Below the pieces are notes generated by a model. The model made no database searches, was not told the origin of the DNA, and was given only the letters and a program-made list of their open reading frames with translations. 64,000 nucleotides of DNA from an uncultured Alphaproteobacteria bacterium (GTDB lineage: Bacteria > Pseudomonadota > Alphaproteobacteria > HIMB59 > GCA-002718135). The translations under genes and the position numbers were made by a program. The stretch spans positions 1 through 64,000 of the forward strand of contig CACNKX010000005.1 of assembly GCA_902621165.1 (NCBI GenBank), given 5' to 3'. Positions 56,505-64,000 of the stretch are shown one piece after another; position 1 is the stretch's first letter, and every line of letters begins with the position of its first letter.

Positions 56505-56996
56505 ATGATATTACATTACTTTAAAAAAAAAGAAAATAAAGAGCAAATAATTGCTAATGAACAGTATAAAAGGATTTTATCTGAGAGTAACATATTTTTA
56601 AATTCTAATAATTTTTTTAAAGTTAAAGATTTCAAAACATCCTTTGAAATTGTTTCTATTTTTTTAATAATGTTTATTCGTAAAAATTTGTTAGAAGAAA
56701 ATAGAAGTTATTATCTTAAGATTAATGATGAATTAATATCTTTATTTATTTCTGATCTAGATGAATCCCTAAGAGAGAAGGGGATTGGGGATATGTCTAT
56801 AGGTAAATACGTTAAATCTTATGTAAAAAAATTTTATTTTAGGGTTTCTAAATTTCCAGATAATAACAATCTATATAAAAATAAATCTTTCTTAGAATAT
56901 CTTAAAGTAACCGATTTAATTAAAAATGATGATTATATTAATGTTTCAAGAAAATTTAATGATAAATTCTTGGATTTTTTAAACTCTAGAAACTAA
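56505..56996 (+). CDS. Ubiquinol-cytochrome c chaperone family protein
   Basis: The 163-residue protein resembles the CBP3/UbcC chaperone domain, which in mitochondria assists cytochrome b assembly. The recognisable core is SDLDESLREKGIGDMSIGKYVK near residues 85-105, flanked by FLIMFIRKNLLEE. In alphaproteobacteria it typically lies next to an omlA-like gene and upstream of a DUF177 gene and rpmF; here DUF177 is missing. The start is 3 bp from the divergent lipoprotein start. Confidence 0.88.
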   Translation: MILHYFKKKENKEQIIANEQYKRILSESNIFLNSNNFFKVKDFKTSFEIVSIFLIMFIRKNLLEENRSYYLKINDELISLFISDLDESLREKGIGDMSIGKYVKSYVKKFYFRVSKFPDNNNLYKNKSFLEYLKVTDLIKNDDYINVSRKFNDKFLDFLNSRN

Positions 56997-57067
56997 CAAT
57001 TTAAATTGTTTGTAAATTTTTGCAGATTTATCTTGAATTAATTTTAAAAACTAATATTTGGAAAAAA

Positions 57068-57259
57068 ATGGCAGTCCCTAAAAGAAAAACAAGTGTTTCT
57101 AAAAGAAATATGAGAAGATCACATGATGCTTTAAATAAGATTAATATTATTTTAGACAAAGATTCTGGAGAACCTAGATTATCTCATAAAATTGATTTAT
57201 CGACAGGTATGTATAAAGGTCGACAAATTCTTAAAAAGAAAACAAAAGAAAATAACTAA
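57068..57259 (+). CDS. rpmF: 50S ribosomal protein L32
   Basis: L32 is a small structural protein of the large ribosomal subunit. I choose the ATG at 57068, giving 63 residues that begin [21 protein letters not shown], with a basic tail. An upstream ATG at 57020 in frame would add 16 unrelated residues. plsX follows 4 bp after its stop, as is common. Confidence 0.96.
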   Translation: MAVPKRKTSVSKRNMRRSHDALNKINIILDKDSGEPRLSHKIDLSTGMYKGRQILKKKTKENN

Positions 57260-57263
57260 AAAA

Positions 57264-58277
57264 ATGTCTAATAGGCAAGTTATAATTGCCATTGATGCTA
57301 TGGGTGGTGAGAATAGCCCGTACAAGGTTTTAAAAGGTACTGAAATTTTTCTTCAAAAAGAGAAAAATACAAGAATTATATTCTTCGGTAATAAACATTT
57401 AATTGATCAAAATATAATAAAAAATAAATTGGATATTTTTAACTACGAAATAATAGATACCAAAGATATTATCTCAGATGAAGATAATGTAAATACTATA
57501 TTAAGATCAAAAAAGAATAGCAGTATTTACAAAGGTTTACAGTTTGCAAAAAATAATGAAAATTCTGGTTTTGTATCTTCTGGAAGCACAGCAGCAATTA
57601 TGGTTTTATCAAGACTACATATGGGGATGATTGATGGAATAGACAGACCTGCAATTTGTTCTTTAATTCCAAATAAAAAAAATTATTCTTTAATGCTAGA
57701 TTTGGGAGCAAATGTTTTAGTCAGTGGCTCTAACTTATTTCAATTTGCTTTAATGGGATTTTGTTATTATTCAATAATTAATAATAAAACTAAACCAAGA
57801 ATAGGAATTTTAAATATTGGAACTGAAAATAATAAAGGATTAGAATTTCTTCAAGAAGCAGCAGATTTAATACTTTCTAGTTTTTTGAAGGATTATTTTA
57901 TAGGTTTTATAGAGCCAAATAAGATTACATCTGGAAATTGCGACATAATTATCTCTGATGGTTATACAGGAAATATTATGCTTAAATCTGCAGAAGGTAT
58001 ATCAAATTTTATTACGACAAACTTAAAAGATATTTTTAACAAGTCTTTAATTAATAAAATTGCTTATAAATTAATCGAAAAGGATTTAAGTAAATTAAAA
58101 AAACAAGTAAACCCTGATATTTATAATGGAGCAACATTAATTGGTTTAAATGGTATTTCCGTAAAAAGCCATGGTAATGCTAATCCTCTCGCATTTAGTT
58201 ACGCATTGAAACAATGTCATAATTTTATTATTAACGACCTGAATAAAAAAATTATCAAATCTATCCAAAATATATGA
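57264..58277 (+). CDS. plsX: Phosphate acyltransferase PlsX
   Basis: PlsX makes acyl-phosphate from acyl-ACP for PlsY. I choose the ATG at 57264 (MSNRQVIIAIDAMGGENSPY), giving 337 residues, the normal length, rather than an in-frame ATG at 57192 inside rpmF. Motifs are AIDAMGG, SSGSTAAIMVLS, LLDLGAN-type LMLDLGANV, and IISDGYTGNIMLKSAEG. It overlaps the IHF gene by 4 bp. fabH, often between the two, is absent. Confidence 0.96.
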   Translation: MSNRQVIIAIDAMGGENSPYKVLKGTEIFLQKEKNTRIIFFGNKHLIDQNIIKNKLDIFNYEIIDTKDIISDEDNVNTILRSKKNSSIYKGLQFAKNNENSGFVSSGSTAAIMVLSRLHMGMIDGIDRPAICSLIPNKKNYSLMLDLGANVLVSGSNLFQFALMGFCYYSIINNKTKPRIGILNIGTENNKGLEFLQEAADLILSSFLKDYFIGFIEPNKITSGNCDIIISDGYTGNIMLKSAEGISNFITTNLKDIFNKSLINKIAYKLIEKDLSKLKKQVNPDIYNGATLIGLNGISVKSHGNANPLAFSYALKQCHNFIINDLNKKIIKSIQNI

Positions 58278-58579
58278 TTGAAAAACAAAATATATCAAGA
58301 GATGAAATCGCTGAAGCTATGAAAATTGAGTTTGGTTTTAATAGGAAATTATGTTTAGATGTTGTAAACGATATTATAGAAATAATAATTGATGGTCTCC
58401 AATCAGATAGAAAAGTAAAGATTCATAATTTTGGTACCTTTAAATTGAATAGTAAGAAGAGCAGAATTGGAAGAAATCCAAGGACTAAAGAACAATATAA
58501 TATTTCAAGTAGAAACGTCATTACTTTTAAAGCTAGCAAAAGTTTATTAAAATACATTAATAACAATCTTAATGATTGA
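58274..58579 (+). CDS. ihfA: Integration host factor alpha-like DNA-bending protein
   Basis: A 101-residue HU/IHF protein with the family segments ISRDEIAEAMK, VKIHNFGTFKLNSK, GRNPRTKEQYNI and RNVITFKASKSLL. The position between plsX and a MerR-type gene is that of ihfA in many alphaproteobacteria, which favours IHF alpha over HU. It bends DNA at specific sites. Its ATG overlaps the plsX stop and its end overlaps the next gene by 8 bp. Confidence 0.93.
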   Translation: MIEKQNISRDEIAEAMKIEFGFNRKLCLDVVNDIIEIIIDGLQSDRKVKIHNFGTFKLNSKKSRIGRNPRTKEQYNISSRNVITFKASKSLLKYINNNLND

Positions 58580-58955
58580 TAAAAAATATCTAAATATTTC
58601 AGAGGTATCTAAATTACTTAACATTGAAGAGCATAAGATTAGATATTGGGATTCTTTAGATCCTAAGACTAATAAATATAGAATTGATGGAATTTCTACT
58701 AAAAGCAAGGGCGGTACAAGATATTTTAATAAAGAGAATATTAAAAAACTCCAAAAACTAAAAAGTATACTGTATGATGGTGATATTCAAAATTATTCTG
58801 TAAGGTTGGCAGATAGAATACTGTCTTCAAATAATAAATCTGGATTACAAGAAGCTAAAATTAATGAAGATAATAGGTATTTAGATAATGATAAAAAAAT
58901 TAGACAGATTCTTAATAAAATGAGAATATTGTTGAAAAATAATGATATAAAATAA
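58572..58955 (+). CDS. MerR-family transcriptional regulator
   Basis: The 127-residue protein begins with a MerR helix-turn-helix and wing (YLNISEVSKLLNIEEHKIRYWDS, then TKSKGGTRYFNKENIKKLQKLKSILYDG). The C-terminal half is a lysine- and asparagine-rich helix ending ILLKNNDIK with no cysteine effector motif. A MerR gene commonly follows ihfA in alphaproteobacteria; its target is unknown. It is separated from proteorhodopsin by 156 bp. Confidence 0.9.
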   Translation: MIDKKYLNISEVSKLLNIEEHKIRYWDSLDPKTNKYRIDGISTKSKGGTRYFNKENIKKLQKLKSILYDGDIQNYSVRLADRILSSNNKSGLQEAKINEDNRYLDNDKKIRQILNKMRILLKNNDIK

Positions 58956-59111
58956 ATTAATAAAAAAATATATATATATATCAGTAACTTAAATAATTTA
59001 TTTATACAAAAAATAAGAAAAAAAAAGTTATTTTTAATGTTTTATTTGTCCGTCAATTAAAATATATGAACCTCATCTTATTAGTAAGGAAACAAACTAT
59101 AAGGAGTTTTT
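58956..59111 (+). promoter_or_regulatory. Proteorhodopsin upstream region with strong ribosome site
   Basis: The 156 bp gap contains a TA repeat (about 58967-58981), A- and T-tracts (about 59014-59036), and an AAGGAG ribosome site (59101-59106) five bases before the ATG. It must hold the proteorhodopsin promoter, but I find no unambiguous -35/-10 pair. Candidate AT-rich -10-like sequence lies around 59058-59068. No strong terminator is visible for the preceding gene. Confidence 0.5.
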
Positions 59112-59876
59112 ATGTTAAATAAGACTAGTCTACTAGGTATCATTGCTGCTACTATAGCATTTATTGCTGTTCCAGCATTTGCTGCCGACACTTTCCTAGG
59201 CGAAGGTGATTTCGTAGGTATTACTTTCTGGATTGTTTCAATCGGAATGTGGGCATCTACAATCTTCTTTTTCTATGAAGGTATGAGAGTTTCTTCTAAA
59301 TGGAGAACTTCAATGGTTGTTGCAGGGCTAATTACTTTTATAGCCGCTGTACATTACATGTATATGAGAGACTTTTGGGTTGCTACAGGTGAGTCACCAA
59401 CAGTATATAGATATATTGACTGGATACTAACTGTACCACTTCAAATGGTTGAATTCTTTTTAATTCTAGTTGCTGCCGGCGCAGCTGTATCTAGTGGTGC
59501 TTTCTACAGATTGCTCATTGGTACACTTGTTATGATTGTTGGTGGGTATCTTGGAGAAGCAGGTCATATTTCGGTATTACTTGGTTTCATCATTGGTATG
59601 ATCGGTTGGGCTGTAATCATTTGGGAAATTTTCCGAGGTGAAGCAAGTCAAGCTGCTACAACTAAAGAGTCAGTAACTTCAGCATTTAATGCAATGAGAT
59701 TAATTGTATTAGTTGGATGGGCAATTTATCCTCTTGGATATGTGTTCGGTTTAATGATGGGCTCAGTTGATGCTGATACTCTAAACTGGATCTATAACCT
59801 TGCTGATTTTATTAACAAAATCTTATTTGGTTTAATTATCTGGAACGCTGCTGCTAAAGACTCAGCAACTGCATAA
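59112..59876 (+). CDS. Proteorhodopsin, predicted blue-absorbing proton pump
   Basis: A 254-residue retinal protein with a signal peptide (cleavage near AFAAD, residue 24-25) and seven membrane helices. Key residues: proton acceptor Asp103 and Arg100 in YRYIDWILTVP, His81 in AVHYMYM, donor Glu114, and retinal Schiff-base Lys236 with Asp232 in NLADFINKILFG. The spectral-tuning position (105 in the green type) is Gln111, predicting a blue-shifted pigment. It is likely to pump H+ outward in light. No carotenoid or retinal synthesis genes are in the window, so retinal is made elsewhere in the genome or taken up. Confidence 0.98.
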   Translation: MLNKTSLLGIIAATIAFIAVPAFAADTFLGEGDFVGITFWIVSIGMWASTIFFFYEGMRVSSKWRTSMVVAGLITFIAAVHYMYMRDFWVATGESPTVYRYIDWILTVPLQMVEFFLILVAAGAAVSSGAFYRLLIGTLVMIVGGYLGEAGHISVLLGFIIGMIGWAVIIWEIFRGEASQAATTKESVTSAFNAMRLIVLVGWAIYPLGYVFGLMMGSVDADTLNWIYNLADFINKILFGLIIWNAAAKDSATA

Positions 59877-59896
59877 TTTTACTTATAAATATTATG

Positions 59897-59925
59897 AAAA
59901 ACCCTCTTTGTAGAGGGTTTTTTTT
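59897..59925 (+). terminator. Rho-independent terminator after proteorhodopsin
   Basis: A hairpin with stem AAAACCCTCT/AGAGGGTTTT around a short TTGT loop (59897-59921), followed by a T-tract to 59925. It ends the proteorhodopsin transcript as a single-gene unit and separates it from rplM. Confidence 0.9.
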
Positions 59926-59971
59926 ATTAAAATATTGACTTAATTTTTCAATATATGTATTTGGGCACGCG

Positions 59972-60430
59972 ATGAAAACATTCACTTTAAAAAAAAATGA
60001 CATTAAGAAAAAGTGGGTCTTAATTGATGCTAAAGATGCAGTTTTAGGAAGACTTGCTGTTATTTCCGCAAATATCCTTAGAGGTAAAAATAAACCTGAA
60101 TATACACCTAACCAAGACTGTGGAGATAATTTGATTATAATCAATTCTGATAAAATTCATCTAAAAGGCAAGAAAGCTGATAATAAAATATATTACAGAC
60201 ATACTGGATATCCTGGGGGAATAAAAGAGACAACTCCTAATAAAATGAAGGAAAAAAATAAATCTAATGAAATGATCAAACTTGCAATAAAAAGAATGAT
60301 TCCAAGAGGACCATTAGGAAGACAGCAATTATCTAATTGCAAGATATATAGAGATGAAAATCATAAGCATGAAGCTCAAAACCCTCAAATCATTGATTTA
60401 GCATCAATGAATACTAAAAACAAAATTTAA
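59972..60430 (+). CDS. rplM: 50S ribosomal protein L13
   Basis: The 152-residue protein is L13 of the large ribosomal subunit, with [43 protein letters not shown] and [14 protein letters not shown]. The ATG at 59972 has no clear ribosome site; the preceding region reads GGGCACGCG. It is followed 2 bp later by rpsI, the standard L13-S9 pair. Confidence 0.97.
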   Translation: MKTFTLKKNDIKKKWVLIDAKDAVLGRLAVISANILRGKNKPEYTPNQDCGDNLIIINSDKIHLKGKKADNKIYYRHTGYPGGIKETTPNKMKEKNKSNEMIKLAIKRMIPRGPLGRQQLSNCKIYRDENHKHEAQNPQIIDLASMNTKNKI

Positions 60431-60432
60431 CT

Positions 60433-60861
60433 ATGGAAAATCAAGAAAATCAAACTGAAAATATTTTGGATAGTAAAGAAAGAGCTTACGCAACTGGAAA
60501 ACGAAAAAATTCTATTGCAAGAGTCTGGTTAAAAAGAGGTAGTGGTGAAATTAAAATTAATGGTAAACCTTTAGATAAATACTTTTCAAGACCAGTATTA
60601 CAAATGATAGTTAACCAGCCCTTAGACGTCGTTAAAGCTGACAATTCTTATGAGATTATGGCTTCAGTAAAAGGCGGAGGTCTTTCTGGTCAAGCTGGTG
60701 CTATTAGGCATGGTATTAGCAAAGCATTAAGCTTATATGATCAGTCAAATAGACCACCTCTCAAAAAAGTTGGTTTCCTTACTAGAGACCCAAGAGTTGT
60801 TGAACGAAAAAAAGCCGGTTTGGCAAAAGCAAGACGAAGTTATCAATTCTCTAAGAGATAA
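60433..60861 (+). CDS. rpsI: 30S ribosomal protein S9
   Basis: The 142-residue protein is S9, with [16 protein letters not shown], the [19 protein letters not shown] motif, and a C-terminal tail ending in SKR that approaches the P-site tRNA. An approximately 15-residue Glu/Gln/Asn-rich N-terminal extension precedes the conserved start, as in other alphaproteobacteria. argC follows 6 bp later. Confidence 0.97.
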   Translation: MENQENQTENILDSKERAYATGKRKNSIARVWLKRGSGEIKINGKPLDKYFSRPVLQMIVNQPLDVVKADNSYEIMASVKGGGLSGQAGAIRHGISKALSLYDQSNRPPLKKVGFLTRDPRVVERKKAGLAKARRSYQFSKR

Positions 60862-60867
60862 ATTTTC

Positions 60868-61896
60868 ATGAAAAATAAGATTAGAGTAGCCGTTCTAGGC
60901 TCAACTGGCTATGTTGGAATGGAGTTAGTAAAAATTCTTTCAAATCATACTCACATAGATATAAATTTTTTAGGATCAGAAACTATTCATGATAGTTATC
61001 TAAATAATATTGATAATACAAAAGAATATAATCAACTTCCTCTTTTAAAACCGAATGATAGTTTTAATGCCGAAGATAGTGATTATGTATTCTTATCTTT
61101 ACCACATGCAGTATCAAATAAATATGTAAAAAAATATTTTAATAAAATTAATATTATAGATTTATCAGCTGATTTTAGATTAGATAATTTTGATATTTAT
61201 AAAAAAAATTATGGCAATGAACATGAGTGCAAAGAGCATTTAAAAAATTTTATTTATGGCCTTGCTGAAATAAATAGAGAAAAGATAATAGGTTCAAAAA
61301 ATATAGCAGTACCTGGCTGCTATCCAACATCTATTTTGTTACCTTTAATACCTTTAATAAATAATAAATTAGTTGATACAAAGAATATAATTATAGATTC
61401 AAAATCAGGTTATAGTGGAGCAGGAAAAAAATTTGATTTCAATAAAATGAAATCAAAAAATGATTATAATTTTTATAATTATAACACAAATAATCATAGA
61501 CATATCGCTGAAATCCAACAAGAACTAAATAAGAATAATTTACAAAATGAAGTAAAGTTTTCATTTAATCCTCATGTACTTCCTAATTTCAGAGGTATGT
61601 TTTCTACAATTTATTGTGATCTAAATGTTGGTATAAAAAAAACTGATATTATAAATTTATTTCATGAGTTACAAAAATTAAATCCTTTTTTAAAATATAT
61701 TGATAATGATGAAACTCTTGATTTTTTTTCTGTTCAAAATTCTAATTATTGTAAAATTAAAATTTTTAATCATTATAGTGAGGATAAAATTATTTTAGTT
61801 AGTGCAATTGATAACTTAATCAAAGGTGCTGCCGGCCAAGCAGTACAATGTTTTAATATAGCAGAAAATATTGAAGAAACAGAATCTTTAGTATGA
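60868..61896 (+). CDS. argC: N-acetyl-gamma-glutamyl-phosphate reductase
   Basis: ArgC reduces N-acetylglutamyl phosphate in arginine synthesis. The 342-residue protein has the Rossmann loop VLGSTGYVGMELVKIL, DLSADFRL, the catalytic Cys in VPGCYPTS and the substrate-binding NHRHIAEI, and ends with LIKGAAGQAVQ. The rpsI-argC neighbourhood is usual in alphaproteobacteria. It overlaps the next small gene by 4 bp. Confidence 0.96.
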   Translation: MKNKIRVAVLGSTGYVGMELVKILSNHTHIDINFLGSETIHDSYLNNIDNTKEYNQLPLLKPNDSFNAEDSDYVFLSLPHAVSNKYVKKYFNKINIIDLSADFRLDNFDIYKKNYGNEHECKEHLKNFIYGLAEINREKIIGSKNIAVPGCYPTSILLPLIPLINNKLVDTKNIIIDSKSGYSGAGKKFDFNKMKSKNDYNFYNYNTNNHRHIAEIQQELNKNNLQNEVKFSFNPHVLPNFRGMFSTIYCDLNVGIKKTDIINLFHELQKLNPFLKYIDNDETLDFFSVQNSNYCKIKIFNHYSEDKIILVSAIDNLIKGAAGQAVQCFNIAENIEETESLV

Positions 61897-62078
61897 TTAA
61901 ATATTTTACAGTTTTCCTTCTATTTATTTTTATCTTTTCATGCGGATATCCTGATATTGATAATGTTCCTGATTTTAAAGACACAAAATTAACTGATGAA
62001 GAATTATTAGATTATTGTAGTATTTCTAATACTGATAAAAAAGATATAGATAAATGTATTAATGATTATAAAAGTTAA
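61893..62078 (+). CDS. Small predicted lipoprotein of unknown function
   Basis: A 61-residue protein with an N-terminal hydrophobic segment (FTVFLLFIFIFSCGY) ending in a lipobox-like FSCG, then an acidic soluble part with two further cysteines (LDYCSISN and DKCINDY). I do not recognise a family. It begins in the argC stop (ATGA) and lies 8 bp before hom, so it is probably expressed with both. Reality is supported by the overlap and lipobox, but not by homology. Confidence 0.6.
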   Translation: MIKYFTVFLLFIFIFSCGYPDIDNVPDFKDTKLTDEELLDYCSISNTDKKDIDKCINDYKS

Positions 62079-62086
62079 ATTTAGTT

Positions 62087-63385
62087 ATGAGTAAACTTAA
62101 TATTGGTATAGCGGGATTGGGAAATGTTGGGTCAGCACTAGTTGAGACAATAGAAGAAAATAAAAATTATTTCTTTGATAAGACAGGTGTCGAATTAAAT
62201 ATCGTTGGAATATCTGCAAGAACAAAAAATAAAAAAAGAAATTTTAATATATCAAATTATACTTGGTATGATGACCCAAGAGAAATGTCTAAAGATGATA
62301 ATTGCAACGTAATTGTTGAATTAATTGGTGCAGAAAAAGGAATTAGCTATGAAATAATTGAAACAGCATTAAAAAATAAAAAACATGTTGTAACAGGGAA
62401 TAAAGCTTTAATAGCTAATCATGGAAAAGAATTATTTGAATTAGCTAATACACACTCACTAGCTTTATCATATGAAGCTGCTGTTGCAGGTGGCATACCA
62501 ATAATAAAAACAATAAAAAATTCTATTAGTTTAGATAGAATTAATAAAATCTCTGGAATTTTAAATGGAACTACAAATTACATTTTAACAAAAATGCAAC
62601 AAGATAATTTGTCCTTTGATGCAGTTCTTAAAATTGCTAAAGATAAAGGATTCACTTCTGATCAAGAATCAAAATTAGATATTGGCGGATATGATGCAGC
62701 TCACAAGTTAACAATATTATCAACTCTTTGTTTTAAATCAAATTTAAACTTTAAAAATAATTATATTGAAGGAATTTCAAATATTAAAATTGAAGATATT
62801 AATTTTGCTGAAAAATTAGGATATAAAATAAAATTAATATCTGAAGCTTGCATAATTGAAGGAAAAATTTCAAACTTTACTTCACCAAAATTAGTTTCAA
62901 TGGATAATCCTTTAGCAAGTGTTGATAATGCTCTTAATGCAATTAATATTGAAACTATACATCTGGAAAATTTATTTTTAGAGGGTGAAGGAGCAGGAGG
63001 AAAGCCAACTGCTAGCTCTGTCTTGTCTGATTTATATGATATATCTCAAAATGAAAAATTTGATAATTTGGGTTTTAAAATTGATAAGTTACAAAACTTT
63101 GAAAAATATTCTTCAGAAAATATAATTAATAGCTATTACCTAAGAATAATGACAGTAGACAAACCTGGAGTTCTTTCGTCAATTACCAATTACTTTAGTG
63201 ATTTTGACATATCTGTTAAAAAAATACTTCAACTTCCTGATAGTACTGAACTAGATAAACCAATTCCCATTATAATAACTACTCATAAAATTCAGAAAGA
63301 AAAGTTAAGTAATGTAATTAATAAAATTGAAGGTTTAGAATTTGTAAAAGAAAAAATTACTGTTCTGGCCATTCATGATAATTAA
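62087..63385 (+). CDS. hom: Homoserine dehydrogenase
   Basis: This enzyme reduces aspartate semialdehyde to homoserine, the branch to threonine and methionine. The 432-residue protein has the Rossmann loop IAGLGNVGSALVE, VTGNKALIANHG with the catalytic Lys, EAAVAGGIPIIK, GILNGTTNYIL, and a C-terminal ACT domain (MTVDKPGVLSSIT) for feedback inhibition. glpX, often between hom and recJ in alphaproteobacteria, is missing here. Confidence 0.96.
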   Translation: MSKLNIGIAGLGNVGSALVETIEENKNYFFDKTGVELNIVGISARTKNKKRNFNISNYTWYDDPREMSKDDNCNVIVELIGAEKGISYEIIETALKNKKHVVTGNKALIANHGKELFELANTHSLALSYEAAVAGGIPIIKTIKNSISLDRINKISGILNGTTNYILTKMQQDNLSFDAVLKIAKDKGFTSDQESKLDIGGYDAAHKLTILSTLCFKSNLNFKNNYIEGISNIKIEDINFAEKLGYKIKLISEACIIEGKISNFTSPKLVSMDNPLASVDNALNAINIETIHLENLFLEGEGAGGKPTASSVLSDLYDISQNEKFDNLGFKIDKLQNFEKYSSENIINSYYLRIMTVDKPGVLSSITNYFSDFDISVKKILQLPDSTELDKPIPIIITTHKIQKEKLSNVINKIEGLEFVKEKITVLAIHDN

Positions 63386-63390
63386 TCAAT

Positions 63391-64000
63391 GTGAGTATAG
63401 AAAAATCACTAACAGATAAATTTTGGGAAGAAAAGCAAATAGACTTTAAGCACATTCAAGCTCTTTCACAAAAAAAATCAATTTCTGAAATTTTTTCAAA
63501 ACTTCTAATTTCTAGAGGTGTCTCGGAAGAAAATTTCGATAGTTATATAAATCCTAATCTTTTAAATAATCTTCCGGATCCTTTTAAACTCAAAGATATG
63601 AAAAAAGGAATTGAAAGATGTATTGAGGCTTTAAAAAATAATGAAAAGATTGGAATAATCGCTGATTATGATGTTGATGGATCTACTTCTGCTTCAATTT
63701 TATATAAATTTTTAAATAATTTTACCAATAATCTTTTTTGTAAAATACCTAATAGATTATCGGAGGGCTATGGTCCAAATATTAGGCTTATGAATGAAAT
63801 GCTTAATGAAAATATTACACTCTTGTTTACACTTGATTGTGGTACATCAGCATTTAACTCGATAGATTTGCCTAATTACAATGGTATTGAAGTTATAGTT
63901 ATAGATCATCATTTAAGTGAATTTAAACTTCCAAAAGTTCACTCGGTAATTAATCCAAATAGATTTGATGAAAACAATGATTATAAAGATTTTGCTGCAG
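63391..64000 (+). CDS. recJ: Single-stranded-DNA exonuclease RecJ, N-terminal part
   Basis: The frame is open from a GTG at 63391 to the window edge, about 203 residues, so the gene is cut. It shows the DHH-family motifs IIADYDVDGSTSAS (motif I), FTLDCGTSAF and the later IDHHLSE (motif III). RecJ is a 5'-3' exonuclease in recombinational repair. The GTG start is taken because the ATG at 63389 in another frame is followed directly by a stop. Confidence 0.93.
   Translation, partial: MSIEKSLTDKFWEEKQIDFKHIQALSQKKSISEIFSKLLISRGVSEENFDSYINPNLLNNLPDPFKLKDMKKGIERCIEALKNNEKIGIIADYDVDGSTSASILYKFLNNFTNNLFCKIPNRLSEGYGPNIRLMNEMLNENITLLFTLDCGTSAFNSIDLPNYNGIEVIVIDHHLSEFKLPKVHSVINPNRFDENNDYKDFAA

Noticed and set aside
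58967..58981. TA dinucleotide run upstream of proteorhodopsin, considered as a regulatory repeat
   Set aside because: Short simple repeats are expected at this base composition; no dyad or repeat with independent support is seen.
1..64000. CRISPR arrays, insertion sequences, prophage or restriction systems
   Set aside because: No regularly spaced repeats, transposases, phage structural genes or cas genes appear on either strand; the only recombinase-like sequence is the short N-terminal segment of PyrB.

Overview
The window is about 30% G+C by eye, densely coding on both strands and free of insertion sequences, prophage, CRISPR arrays and rRNA. It reads as one segment of a streamlined marine alphaproteobacterial chromosome. 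Evidence includes the alphaproteobacterial gene order pdhA-pdhB(lipoyl)-pdhC-lipA-coq10 / cinA-pgpA-ispDF / ntrY-ntrX-trkA, a fused IspDF, a ubiquinol-cytochrome c chaperone, a blue-tuned proteorhodopsin, a K+-independent proton-pumping pyrophosphatase, a TRAP transporter, and start/stop overlaps at most junctions. SAR11 or an AEGEAN-169/HIMB59-type lineage would fit; the sequence alone does not settle which.

Layout. 1-5143 (+): tail of a DivIC/FtsB gene, then the pyruvate dehydrogenase E1 and E2 genes, lipoyl synthase and a COQ10-like protein. 5135-7185 (-): CinA C-terminal amidase, PgpA, IspDF. 7246-17063 (+): NtrY, a degenerate NtrX, TrkA, a class IV aminotransferase, an inositol-phosphatase family enzyme, a beta-hydroxyacid dehydrogenase, an EamA exporter, MsrB and an MFS carrier. 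17095-24343 (-): FkbM methyltransferase, a small unknown, a bleomycin-hydrolase type peptidase, TopA, PlsY, an unusual PyrB with an integrase-like N-terminus, and RuvX. 24361-27540 (+): GatCAB. 27523-30578: a small accessory patch with a membrane protein, a head-to-head DUF4198/HupE pair and a methyltransferase. 30772-41501 (+): tRNA-Ser(GCU), dapA, smpB, rpoZ, rsh, acpS, lepB, rnc, era, recO, parC and a SABATH-like methyltransferase. 41498-47090 (-): a TRAP transporter with enlarged membrane subunits and a glutaryl-CoA dehydrogenase. 47142-56069 (+): rpiB, glyA, nrdR, riboflavin genes, nusB, thiL, hppA. 56073-64000: BamE-like lipoprotein (-), then ubcC, rpmF, plsX, ihfA, a MerR gene, proteorhodopsin, rplM, rpsI, argC, a small lipoprotein, hom and the start of recJ.

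How the genes work together. Most are housekeeping genes for central carbon entry, lipoylation, riboflavin, isoprenoid and phospholipid synthesis, translation and DNA maintenance. Two proton pumps driven by light or pyrophosphate lie 3 kb apart. Several conserved alphaproteobacterial clusters are kept in order but lack members usually found in them (lpd, ntrBC, dprA, fabH, others).

Points most worth a second look: the PyrB fusion together with three helically phased ATGTGT repeats just upstream of its start; a Rho-independent terminator whose U-tract runs directly into the dctQ start codon; a roughly 320-residue coiled-coil-rich tail on the TRAP large subunit; a bacterial SABATH-family methyltransferase; an NtrX that has lost its sigma-54 and ATPase motifs; and head-to-head genes whose start codons overlap.
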